Below are positions 8,052 through 16,286 of a stretch of 64,000 nt of DNA, piece by piece. This stretch comes from CAIUPE01 sp046091665 (lineage in GTDB: Bacteria; Pseudomonadota; Alphaproteobacteria; Rhizobiales; Beijerinckiaceae). The stretch is from positions 1-64,000 of the forward strand of contig JBJTCD010000025.1 in NCBI GenBank assembly GCA_046091665.1. The letters are read 5' to 3'. The number at the start of each line of letters is the position of its first letter. The first letter of the stretch is position 1. A model generated the notes under the pieces. It was not told where the DNA came from. It made no database searches and saw only the letters and a program-made list of their open reading frames with translations. A program made the position numbers and the translations under genes.

Positions 8052-8936
8052 TTATTGGCCGCCACCCAGCGAATGGACATAGACGGCAAGCGATTTGATT
8101 GTAGGAGCGTCGAGACGTGTTGACCAAGCCGGCATTACGCCACCACCGCCAAGGTATATACGCTCGGTGATGACGGCTTTGTCTGAACCATAGAGCCAGA
8201 CTTTGTCATTGAGTTTCGGCGCGCCCAAATCTTGATTGCCTTCGCCCTTCTCACCATGGCAGGCTGAGCAATTCGCAGCAAAGAGTTCACTCCCTTTAGC
8301 GAGATCACCCCCCTTATCGGTAGGCAGTCCTGAAAGAGACCGAACATAATCCGCTGTGGCGCTGATTTCCTCTGGTTTCAAAATGCCGTCTTTGCCAAAA
8401 GCAGGCATCATGCTTGAGCGTGTATCTTTGTCCGCATCCCAACGAATGCCGTGTTGAAGAGTTTGATGGATGGCATCAAGCGAACCACCCCAGAGCCAAT
8501 CATCATCATTCAAATTTGGATAGCCTTTGAAGCCCTGGGCGCCTGCACCATGACAAGGTGAGCAATTGACGGCAAAGGCAGCTCCGCCTTGAGCGCGCGC
8601 GAAGGAGAGAAGCTCCGGAGTCTTTTCAATATCTTGCAATGATGCCGCTTCGATTTTGACGGTCATCGGGCCACGGAGATCTTTCAATCCATCAAGGTCT
8701 TTGACAATTTGTTCACGTGAGGTCCAACCAAACACACCCTTTGTGAAAGATGTCGCAAGCGGAATTGCTGGATAAACAACCCAATAGGCAAGCGCCCAAA
8801 TAATGGTTGCGTAAAAAGTCCAGAGCCACCAGCGCGGCAGAGGATTGTTCAACTCCTCAAGACCATCCCATTCGTGCCCCGTTGTCCCGATAGCGTGCTT
8901 TTGGGCGTCGAGGCCTTTATCATTTTTCGTGGTCAT
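8052..8936 (-). CDS. ccoP: Cbb3 cytochrome c oxidase diheme subunit III, CcoP
   Basis: A 294-residue subunit that passes electrons from soluble cytochrome c to CcoO. It has a cytosolic N-terminus with HEWDGLEELNNPLPRWWLW, one membrane helix, and two class I cytochrome c domains with heme motifs CSPCH (C125, C128, H129) and CSACH (C223, C226, H227). Methionine ligands are likely in SMMPAFG and VMPAWS. I chose the ATG at 8936, which has GAGGA upstream and starts 4 bases after the ccoQ stop. The frame extends 26 codons further upstream through ccoQ, but those residues are not family-like. Confidence 0.95.
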   Translation of the reverse strand: MTTKNDKGLDAQKHAIGTTGHEWDGLEELNNPLPRWWLWTFYATIIWALAYWVVYPAIPLATSFTKGVFGWTSREQIVKDLDGLKDLRGPMTVKIEAASLQDIEKTPELLSFARAQGGAAFAVNCSPCHGAGAQGFKGYPNLNDDDWLWGGSLDAIHQTLQHGIRWDADKDTRSSMMPAFGKDGILKPEEISATADYVRSLSGLPTDKGGDLAKGSELFAANCSACHGEKGEGNQDLGAPKLNDKVWLYGSDKAVITERIYLGGGGVMPAWSTRLDAPTIKSLAVYVHSLGGGQ

Positions 8937-8940
8937 GGGT

Positions 8941-9096
8941 TCAGTCCTCGGAAAGGGGCATGCGGGAGGCGCGATCAAAGAGGTTCTTTTTTGAAGGCCA
9001 CAGCGCATAAGCAACAGCGATCAAGAACATCAGAGCGAAATAGATCGAGCCCCAAGACGCGGCGAAAGCAGAAAGAGATTCAGATGTGATGTCCAT
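8941..9096 (-). CDS. ccoQ: Cbb3 oxidase small subunit IV, CcoQ (FixQ)
   Basis: A 51-residue protein with one membrane helix (IYFALMFLIAVAYALWP) and the typical FixQ tail PSKKNLFDRASRMPL. A GGAGAAGG ribosome-binding site lies ahead of the ATG at 9096. CcoQ stabilises the cbb3 complex. It sits between ccoO (12 bases) and ccoP (4 bases). Confidence 0.92.
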   Translation of the reverse strand: MDITSESLSAFAASWGSIYFALMFLIAVAYALWPSKKNLFDRASRMPLSED

Positions 9097-9108
9097 GGTT
9101 CCTTCTCC

Positions 9109-9867
9109 TCACCGAATATTCGCTTTGTCGTCATAAAGTTTGAAATCGACTTGCGTGCCTAAAAGTTGGAGATAGACTACCAGAGCATCCGCCTCGGTAA
9201 GGCGACCATTATTGCCACCCAGATCGCGAATGATCGCTTTCGGATAGTGTTTCAGAAGAGCAGGTGTTGACGCATCTTCTGCTGATCCTTGCGTCTTGGC
9301 GTCCGATGACGCTGACGCAATCATCTCTTGCGTGTACGGCACGCCTTCAATGGAAAGTACGGCCATGTCTTCACCAATATGGGAAATGTTTAATGGTGTT
9401 TGTTCAAGCCAAGGATAGCCGGGCATAATCGAAGCCGGCACTACCGAACGTGGATTTCTCAAATGATCGCGATGCCAATCATCCGAATATTTGCCACCAA
9501 CACGCGCGAGATCAGGCCCCGTGCGCTTTGAGCCCCATTGAAAAGGATGGTCGTACATGCTCTCGGCCGCGAGAGAATAATGTCCATAACGCTCCACTTC
9601 ATCACGCAATGGTCGCACCATCTGTGAATGGCAATTATAGCAGCCTTCACGCACATAAATGTTGCGGCCCGCAAGTTCGAGCGGCGAGTAGGGACGAACG
9701 CCTTCGACTTTCTCGATGGTGCTCTTTAGATAAAAGAGCGGCAGAACTTCAACGAGACCGCCGATCGAAATCGCCACAAGAATGCCGATGACAAGCATGA
9801 TCGAATTTTTTTCAAACACTGCATGCCGTTGCCAGATGCTTGGCTTGTGAGTTGTAGGATTTGCCAT
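9109..9867 (-). CDS. ccoO: Cbb3 cytochrome c oxidase monoheme subunit II, CcoO
   Basis: A 252-residue subunit with an N-terminal membrane anchor (MLVIGILVAISIGGLVEVLPLFY) and a periplasmic cytochrome c domain. The heme motif is CYNCH (C76, C79, H80), with a likely methionine ligand in SIMPGYPWL. The signature GRNIYVREGCYNCHSQMVRP is typical of FixO/CcoO. It lies 12 bases after ccoN and 12 bases before ccoQ. Confidence 0.96.
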   Translation of the reverse strand: MANPTTHKPSIWQRHAVFEKNSIMLVIGILVAISIGGLVEVLPLFYLKSTIEKVEGVRPYSPLELAGRNIYVREGCYNCHSQMVRPLRDEVERYGHYSLAAESMYDHPFQWGSKRTGPDLARVGGKYSDDWHRDHLRNPRSVVPASIMPGYPWLEQTPLNISHIGEDMAVLSIEGVPYTQEMIASASSDAKTQGSAEDASTPALLKHYPKAIIRDLGGNNGRLTEADALVVYLQLLGTQVDFKLYDDKANIR

Positions 9868-9879
9868 TGTTTTATCTCC

Positions 9880-11526
9880 TCACTCGCCAGGGACTAAAGA
9901 TGCTTGACTGCCAATCAAGGCGGTCTTCGGCGAGCGAATTGTCATATAGATGTTGTAGACCATAACGAGCGCGCCGAGCACGAAGAGTGCGCCGCCAAGA
10001 GCCCGGATGACATACATCGGGTGTAACGCTTCAGTGGTTTCAATGAAGGAATATTCAAGGAAGCCAAGCGCAGTATAAGCGCGCCACATCAGGCCTTGCA
10101 TGATACCCGCGACCCACATCGATGTGATGTAAAACACGATGCCGATGGTTGAGAGCCAGAAATGCCAATTCACGAGTTTAAGTGAATAAAGCTCTTTCTT
10201 TTTCCAAAGCCATGGCACGAGGCAATAGATCGCGCCGAATGAAACATAGCCCACCCAACCAAGTGCGCCTGAATGCACATGGCCGATGGTCCAGTCTGTG
10301 TAATGCGAGAGGGAGTTCACAGCCTTAATCGACATCATCGGGCCTTCAAAGGTCGACATGCCATAGAAGGCCACAGACACAACCATCATGCGCAGAACTG
10401 GATCGGTGCGTAGTTTGTCCCATGCGCCTGAGAGCGTCATCAGACCATTGATCATGCCACCCCATGACGGCATCCAGAGCATGATCGAAAACGTCATGCC
10501 GAGCGTCTGCGCCCAATCGGGCAATGCTGTGTAATGAAGATGATGCGGACCCGCCCAGATATACATGAAGATCAGAGCCCAAAAATGGATGATCGACAGG
10601 CGATACGAATAGACAGGTTTATCCGCACGTTTGGGAATGAAATAATACATGATGGCGAGAAAGCCTGCGGTGAGGAAGAAGCCCACGGCGTTATGGCCAT
10701 ACCACCATTGAATCATCGCATCCTGTACACCCGACCAGACGATATAAGATTTCGGCGAGAAGATCGAAACCGGAATGGTTGCATTATTGCCGAGATGCAG
10801 AACCGCAATCGTGACGATAAAGGCAAGGTAGAACCAGTTTGCGACATAGATATGTGGTTCTTTACGCTTCCAGAGTGTTGCTAAGAAAACGAGAAGATAG
10901 ACGACCCAAACAATTGTGAGCCACAAATCGGCGTACCATTCTGGTTCCGCATATTCTTTGCTTTGCGTGACACCGAGAAGATAACCTGTTCCCGCAATGA
11001 CGATGAAAAGATTATAACCAAGCACAACAAACCAGGGCGACAGGTCGCCCGCCAAACGCGCCTGACAGGTGCGTTGCACGACATAAAGTGAAGTTGCCAG
11101 AAGCACATTGCCACCAAAAGCAAAAATCACCGCTGATGTATGCAGCGGGCGAAGGCGGCCAAAGCTCGTCCACGGTAAATCGAAATTGAGAATTGGATAG
11201 GCCAATTGCAGTGCAATGATGAGACCGACGGTGAATCCCGCAACACCCCAAAATACAGCCGCGAGCGTCGCGAATTTTACGGGCCCAAAATTATAATTTG
11301 GTTTGCCATCGATCACCTCAGGCGTTTCGGATTCCCGCCCATAATAACGATTGATGATGGCAAAAACGGCAGCCACGCCGGAAGCCGCGAAAACATAAGC
11401 GTGAAACGCATATTCGGGTGTGTAGGCCTTTGCCGCTACGATGAGGGCGCCAAGCGCGAAGGCAGCCGAAGCAAGCGCAAGCGCCATTTCGCCAAGCCTC
11501 ATTTTTTTATGAGAAGCGATATCCAT
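9880..11526 (-). CDS. ccoN: Cbb3 cytochrome c oxidase catalytic subunit I, CcoN
   Basis: A 548-residue heme-copper oxidase core with about 12 to 14 membrane helices. It reduces oxygen to water at a heme b3-CuB centre with high oxygen affinity. Family features include FGRLRPLHTSAVIFAFGGN with the low-spin heme histidine, WWYGHNAVGFFLTAGFL (CuB and the cross-linked tyrosine region), GPHHLHYTALPDW, and the helix containing TIGHVHSGALGWVGY. I start at the ATG at 11526, preceded by AGGTGGGA. The frame continues 36 codons upstream without conservation. An FNR box lies 95 bases upstream. Confidence 0.96.
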   Translation of the reverse strand: MDIASHKKMRLGEMALALASAAFALGALIVAAKAYTPEYAFHAYVFAASGVAAVFAIINRYYGRESETPEVIDGKPNYNFGPVKFATLAAVFWGVAGFTVGLIIALQLAYPILNFDLPWTSFGRLRPLHTSAVIFAFGGNVLLATSLYVVQRTCQARLAGDLSPWFVVLGYNLFIVIAGTGYLLGVTQSKEYAEPEWYADLWLTIVWVVYLLVFLATLWKRKEPHIYVANWFYLAFIVTIAVLHLGNNATIPVSIFSPKSYIVWSGVQDAMIQWWYGHNAVGFFLTAGFLAIMYYFIPKRADKPVYSYRLSIIHFWALIFMYIWAGPHHLHYTALPDWAQTLGMTFSIMLWMPSWGGMINGLMTLSGAWDKLRTDPVLRMMVVSVAFYGMSTFEGPMMSIKAVNSLSHYTDWTIGHVHSGALGWVGYVSFGAIYCLVPWLWKKKELYSLKLVNWHFWLSTIGIVFYITSMWVAGIMQGLMWRAYTALGFLEYSFIETTEALHPMYVIRALGGALFVLGALVMVYNIYMTIRSPKTALIGSQASLVPGE

Positions 11527-11620
11527 GATGTCCCACCTGTCTGGGGGCCGGATTCTCACTTGTCGGAAATTTTTACCGATCGACCCCAGCTCACAATCGC
11601 GAGCTCTGCGGCAGCTGACA

Positions 11621-11634
11621 TTGACGCAGATCAA
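11621..11634 (-). promoter_or_regulatory. FNR/FixK box of the ccoNOQP operon
   Basis: Minus strand TTGAT-CTGC-GTCAA differs from the consensus TTGAT-N4-ATCAA at one base. It lies in the 161-base gap between fnrL and ccoN. At the class II distance (22 bases further) the sequence is GATTGT, a weak -10. FnrL, encoded next door, is the obvious activator. Confidence 0.8.
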
Positions 11635-11687
11635 AAGGAGCCAATGAGATTATCAGACGAAGGTCGAAGGTCGGTCTTTTTGCGCTC

Positions 11688-12431
11688 TCAGAGCGCCAAT
11701 TCGTCAAAGTAATTGTGATCAACGAAGCGGATGCCATCCGGCACGATCACAAGTTTACGATCGCGCTGCATCTGATTGATCACGCGGCTCACCGTCTCAA
11801 TGGTGAGACCAAGATAATCGGCAATGTCTTGGCGTCCCATAGGGAGGCGGATCAGGCCCGGCTCATGCCCCGCCACGCGCGACCATCTCTTTTTCATCTC
11901 GACAAGAAAACTGGCGAGCTTTTCTTCCGCAGTGAGCCGACCGAGAAGCACCATATGATCTTGCGCCATATTGAGCTCATGAGACGCAAATTCGTGCATT
12001 TTTTTTATGAGTTGCGGATTTTTATCAGCAAAAGCCTCAAAAACGGATCGCCTAAAGCGGCAAGCCACTACTGGAGTTACGGCCTCAGCGCTAAAGCGCC
12101 ATGTTTTTTCCAAAGAAAGCCCGAGAAAATCGCCGGGCAGGGCAAAGCCTGTAACCTGACGCCGTCCATCGGGGAGAGAGCGAATTAAACGGGCAACGCC
12201 AGCCGTAAGATTAAAGACCGAAGAGGCTTCGTCCTCCTCATGAAACAGCACGGCGCGCTCATCAAAGACAGAGTCAGAGGCAATTTTTTCAAGTTGGGTC
12301 AGTTCGTCGGCGTCCAATGCCTGACAAATGCTCAGATGGCGCACGCCGCAAAAGCGACAATGATCGCCCCGAGACCGAAGCGCGCAGTCGGAATGGCTAT
12401 CATGATCGGAAAGCCGAGCGGTGTTGTCCAT
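11688..12431 (-). CDS. fnrL: Oxygen-sensing Crp/Fnr-family regulator FnrL
   Basis: A 247-residue regulator. Cysteines at 25, 28 and 36 (CRFCGVRHLSIC) and C124 (VVACRF) match the four ligands of an oxygen-labile 4Fe-4S cluster in alphaproteobacterial FnrL. The cyclic-nucleotide-like sensor domain is followed by a dimer helix and a helix-turn-helix, IADYLGLTIETVSRVINQM. Its recognition-helix residues E, S and R read TTGAT half-sites. It lies directly upstream of ccoN on the same strand with an FNR box between, so it very likely activates the oxidase when oxygen falls. Confidence 0.92.
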   Translation of the reverse strand: MDNTARLSDHDSHSDCALRSRGDHCRFCGVRHLSICQALDADELTQLEKIASDSVFDERAVLFHEEDEASSVFNLTAGVARLIRSLPDGRRQVTGFALPGDFLGLSLEKTWRFSAEAVTPVVACRFRRSVFEAFADKNPQLIKKMHEFASHELNMAQDHMVLLGRLTAEEKLASFLVEMKKRWSRVAGHEPGLIRLPMGRQDIADYLGLTIETVSRVINQMQRDRKLVIVPDGIRFVDHNYFDELAL

Positions 12432-12542
12432 CGGGGGTATGGTTTTCTCTGATTGCGCTCACTCTATCAGATAAAGCGCATATTAGACAGGGGGTTTAGC
12501 CCCGCGTCTTTGGCATGGCTCACTGGATTTCAGATCGGCCTC

Positions 12543-12584
12543 TTGTCAAAATAGAACAAATATTCTAAAAAGAACAAATATTCC
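12543..12584 (+). promoter_or_regulatory. iolR promoter with two tandem operator-like repeats
   Basis: The word AGAACAAATATTC occurs twice, 18 bases apart (12553-12565 and 12571-12583). Each contains GAA-N6-TTC; the first is the symmetrical TAGAA-CAAATA-TTCTA (12552-12567). They overlap a promoter-like pair, TTGTCA (12543-12548), a 17-base spacer and TAAAAA (12566-12571), so copy one fills the spacer and copy two covers the start region. Rhizobial IolR is reported to bind GGAA-N6-TTCC-type sites, so autorepression by IolR is the simplest reading. Confidence 0.65.
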
Positions 12585-12611
12585 ATTTTTATGAATGCTA
12601 GGACTTTTCTT

Positions 12612-13442
12612 ATGGCGACGGCGCACCCACCGCATGATTTTGCCGAGCTGAAAGATCGCCTCGCGCATGAAGGTGATGCCTTGCCCCGTCGATTGAAGCA
12701 GGTCGCAACGGCGCTTTTGAAAAATCCTGACGAGATTGCCCTTTCGACCGTCGCTCAGCTTGCCGAAAAAATGGATGTCCAGCCGTCAACCCTTGTGCGC
12801 TTTGCTCAAGTTCTCGGATTTCGCGGATTCTCTGATCTTCAATTACTGTTCCGAAACCGATTACGTGAAAGCTCGGCAGATCATCGTGCGCGCTTGAAGA
12901 CACTCGCTCAAAAAGGCACGGCGCGAATTTTCGATGATTTTGCGAACGCCACGATCGCTTCCTTCGAACAAGCTCGTCAAACGCTCGATCCAGAAAAAAT
13001 TGACGCGGCGGTTCAAAGCCTCGCCGATACGGACACAATCTATCTGGTTGCGAGCGGCCGTACTTTTCCTGCAGCAACCTATGCTGCTTATGCCTTCGGT
13101 GCTTTGGGCATCAAAGCGGTTCTTGTTGATCAAGTGGGTGGCTTGGGACGAACGCAGCTGGCCACCGCGTCCCCAAAGGATCTCGTTCTCGCGATCAGCT
13201 TTGCCCCTTATGCCTCAGAAACATTGACTCTGATCGATGCTGCACGCCTGAGCGGCACCCCGATTGTTGCCATTACCGATCATGTGATGTCGCCGCTCGT
13301 GCCGGTTGCAAATATATGGCTTGAACTTGCAGAAGCTGATTATGCATCCTTTCGCTCGCTTTCTGCAACTTTTGCGCTCATCATGACGCTTTCCGTTGCA
13401 GTTGCTAAAAAACGAGGCTTGGAAAAGCCTGTAAGATCATGA
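12612..13442 (+). CDS. iolR: RpiR-family transcriptional regulator, likely IolR
   Basis: A 276-residue regulator with an N-terminal RpiR helix-turn-helix (LSTVAQLAEKMDVQPSTLVRFAQVLGFRGFSDLQLLFR) and a C-terminal SIS sugar-phosphate domain (DTIYLVASGRTFPAATYAAYAFGALGIKAVLVD). It is placed directly ahead of inositol catabolism genes, so it probably represses them until an inositol intermediate binds. I prefer the ATG at 12612, which has AGGA upstream; the in-frame ATG at 12591 has no ribosome-binding site. The IolR name rests on context. Confidence 0.8.
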   Translation: MATAHPPHDFAELKDRLAHEGDALPRRLKQVATALLKNPDEIALSTVAQLAEKMDVQPSTLVRFAQVLGFRGFSDLQLLFRNRLRESSADHRARLKTLAQKGTARIFDDFANATIASFEQARQTLDPEKIDAAVQSLADTDTIYLVASGRTFPAATYAAYAFGALGIKAVLVDQVGGLGRTQLATASPKDLVLAISFAPYASETLTLIDAARLSGTPIVAITDHVMSPLVPVANIWLELAEADYASFRSLSATFALIMTLSVAVAKKRGLEKPVRS

Positions 13443-13490
13443 ACAGAGTATGCGTGATGGACGTTCACTCTTCACAATGAGCTCTATACG

Positions 13491-16256
13491 ATGAGACAAG
13501 ACCGCGCATCTACGCCGCTTCCTGATGAAGATTCCGCCAAGGATTTTCCCTTACGCGAAGACATCCGGCTTTTAGGAAGATTACTCGGCGAAACCATCCA
13601 TGATTGTGATGGCGATCAGATTTTTTCGATCGTCGAAATTATTCGTCGCACATCAATTCAGTTTCACAAAAGTAATGACTTGACAGTGCGCGCCGATCTT
13701 GAGTCCATTCTCAATAATCTGTCGCCGGATCAATCCTCAAAAATCATTCGCGCCTTCAGTCATTTCTCCCATCTTCTCAATCTTGCCGAAGATCAGCATC
13801 ACATCAGAAGAAATCGTGCGCATGAAATCGCCGGGTCACCACCGCGTAAAGGGACAATTCTAAATGTTCTCGCAATGGCCAAGAAATTTGACGTTGCCAA
13901 AAAAGAGCTTTTCGAATTCTTCGATAAAGCGCTTGTAAGTCCCGTCTTGACGGCACATCCGACCGAAGTGCGTCGTAAAAGCACGATGATGCGCGAAATT
14001 GAAATTGCCGCGCTGCTTGATCGCCGTGACCGGATTATTGCGACGCCTGCCGAACGCGCGCGTATCGAAGAAGAGATACGCCGCAATATTGTCACTCTGT
14101 GGCAAGCAAGTCTGCTTCGTTATACGAAATTGACTGTGCTCGATGAGGTGCGAAACGGTCTTTCGTATTATGACTATACGTTTCTGAATGAAGTGCCTGA
14201 TCTTCATTCCATGTTTGAAAGCCATATTCATGATTACGATAAAAAATCATCTCAGAAGCCGATTAAAACTTTTCTGAAAATTGGCAGCTGGATTGGGGGT
14301 GATCGCGACGGCAATCCATTTGTTGATGCTGAGGTGCTTCAGGACACATTTAATGAACAATCAGCTTTGATCTTTGATTATTATTATAGTGAAATTGATG
14401 CTTTGTCGTTTGAAATACCGCTTCATGACGGCTTTATATCTGTATCCGAATCCGTTCAGAAACTGGCTTCAGAAGCGAAAGATCGATCCATCCACCGCGA
14501 GCGCGAACCCTACCGTTTGGCACTTTCACGCATCAAAGAGATCCTCAAAGAGACGCAAAAGTCTCTTTATGATTTTTCGAAATCAAATGATGTTTTCTAT
14601 AAAACTGCTCATGCGTTTCTTGATGATTTAAATCTTTTGGATCATTCATTACGGCATAGTGGTATCGACATCCTTGCCGATGGACGTTTGCGGAAATTAC
14701 GACGCGCAGTTGATTGTTTTGGCTTCCACCTTGCCACTGTCGATTTAAGGCAAAACTCACAAGTACACGGTCGCGTCATCGGCGAGCTTCTTGAAGCAGT
14801 CTATCCCGGCACAAATTATGAAAATTTAAGCGAAGACGAAAAAATAAAAATCCTCTCGGCCGAATTGACCACAGCACGGCCCTTGATTTCCCCCCATCTT
14901 CGCTATTCCGATGAGGCGGAAAAAGAACTCAAAATCTTTCGCGTGGCGGCCGATTTCATTCGCATATTCGGACCGCAAGCGATTGAAAACATGATCATTT
15001 CAAAAGGAGAGTCCGTTTCAGATCTTCTAGAATTGGCGTTGCTCAATAAAGAAGTGGGGCTCATTGATCATAAAGGCAGTTCAAAGATCAATATCAATCC
15101 TCTTTTCGAAACGATTGACGATTTGCAACGCTGCGCCGATGTGATGGATCGTGCTTTCTCTCTTCCGGTCTATCGTAAGCTTCTTGAAAGCCGGGACAAT
15201 CTTCAAGAAGTGATGTTGGGCTATTCTGATTCAAACAAGGACGGCGGCTTTGTGACCTCGGGTTGGGAGCTCTACAAAGCCGAATTACGGCTTATTGAAA
15301 TTTTTCAAAAACATAAGATTGCTCTGCGTCTCTTCCATGGACGGGGTGGGTCTGTGGGTCGTGGGGGCGGTCCAAGTTATGACGCGATTCTCGCTCAACC
15401 CCAAGGCGCGGTTGATGGATCAATCCGCATCACGGAGCAGGGTGAGATCATCGCCTCGAAATATTCAAATCCCGAAGTCGGGCGAAGAAATCTCGAAATT
15501 CTAGCCGCAGCAACACTTGAAGCCTCGCTTGTACATTCCGATCAACCTCGACCAAAGCCGGAATATCTTGCGGCCATGGATGAAATTTCCGAACATGCTT
15601 TCCGCGCTTATCGTGGACTCGTTTACGAGACCGACGGGTTTCTTGATTATTTCTGGAACGCCACGGTCATCAATGAAATCGCGACACTGAATATCGGCTC
15701 GCGCCCAGCCTCGCGGACTAAGTCGCGGCGCATTGAAGACTTGCGAGCCATTCCTTGGGTCTTCAGTTGGGCACAATCCCGTCTCATGTTGCCGGGTTGG
15801 TATGGCTTTGGCAGCGCAATTAATGCCTATCTTGAAACTCACGGCGCGCTCGGCTTGAAGACACTTCAGGCGATGGCGCAAACTTGGCCCTTCTTTAAAA
15901 CGCTCCTTTCAAATATGGACATGGTTCTCTCAAAGAGCTCTATTGCGATTGCATCACGCTATGCAGAACTTGTCCCCGATCCAAAACTTCGCGAAGACAT
16001 TTTTGGCCGTATAGAAACAGAATGGCGTGAGACCATCCGCCATCTTTTGGCGATCACAAATAAAAAGACATTGCTTGCCGATAATCCTTTGCTTGCGCGA
16101 TCAATTCGAAATCGCTTCCCCTATCTTGATCCGCTCAATCATCTTCAAGTCGAACTCTTAAAGCAACAGCGCAAAGAAGCCGGTAAAAATCATGTGCTTG
16201 AGGGAATTCAGCTCACAATCAATGGCATCGCTGCCGGACTCCGAAACAGCGGCTAA
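13491..16256 (+). CDS. ppc: Phosphoenolpyruvate carboxylase
   Basis: A 921-residue enzyme that converts PEP and bicarbonate to oxaloacetate, replenishing the TCA cycle. Catalytic motifs are intact: VLTAHPTEVRRKS with the essential histidine, GSWIGGDRDGNPFV, GYSDSNKDGG, and the glycine-rich loop HGRGGSVGRGGGP. The C-terminus has the usual end (LTINGIAAGLRNSG). It lies 48 bases after iolR and 30 bases before iolC on the same strand, an unexpected position inside an inositol cluster. It may share IolR control or merely be inserted. Confidence 0.96.
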   Translation: MRQDRASTPLPDEDSAKDFPLREDIRLLGRLLGETIHDCDGDQIFSIVEIIRRTSIQFHKSNDLTVRADLESILNNLSPDQSSKIIRAFSHFSHLLNLAEDQHHIRRNRAHEIAGSPPRKGTILNVLAMAKKFDVAKKELFEFFDKALVSPVLTAHPTEVRRKSTMMREIEIAALLDRRDRIIATPAERARIEEEIRRNIVTLWQASLLRYTKLTVLDEVRNGLSYYDYTFLNEVPDLHSMFESHIHDYDKKSSQKPIKTFLKIGSWIGGDRDGNPFVDAEVLQDTFNEQSALIFDYYYSEIDALSFEIPLHDGFISVSESVQKLASEAKDRSIHREREPYRLALSRIKEILKETQKSLYDFSKSNDVFYKTAHAFLDDLNLLDHSLRHSGIDILADGRLRKLRRAVDCFGFHLATVDLRQNSQVHGRVIGELLEAVYPGTNYENLSEDEKIKILSAELTTARPLISPHLRYSDEAEKELKIFRVAADFIRIFGPQAIENMIISKGESVSDLLELALLNKEVGLIDHKGSSKININPLFETIDDLQRCADVMDRAFSLPVYRKLLESRDNLQEVMLGYSDSNKDGGFVTSGWELYKAELRLIEIFQKHKIALRLFHGRGGSVGRGGGPSYDAILAQPQGAVDGSIRITEQGEIIASKYSNPEVGRRNLEILAAATLEASLVHSDQPRPKPEYLAAMDEISEHAFRAYRGLVYETDGFLDYFWNATVINEIATLNIGSRPASRTKSRRIEDLRAIPWVFSWAQSRLMLPGWYGFGSAINAYLETHGALGLKTLQAMAQTWPFFKTLLSNMDMVLSKSSIAIASRYAELVPDPKLREDIFGRIETEWRETIRHLLAITNKKTLLADNPLLARSIRNRFPYLDPLNHLQVELLKQQRKEAGKNHVLEGIQLTINGIAAGLRNSG

Positions 16257-16286
16257 ACAATCATTTTCTAAATAGGTAATTGTATC

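Noticed and set aside
12480..12540. FNR box upstream of fnrL (autoregulation)
   Set aside because: No TTGAT-N4-ATCAA-like sequence with acceptable spacing is present in the fnrL-iolR gap.
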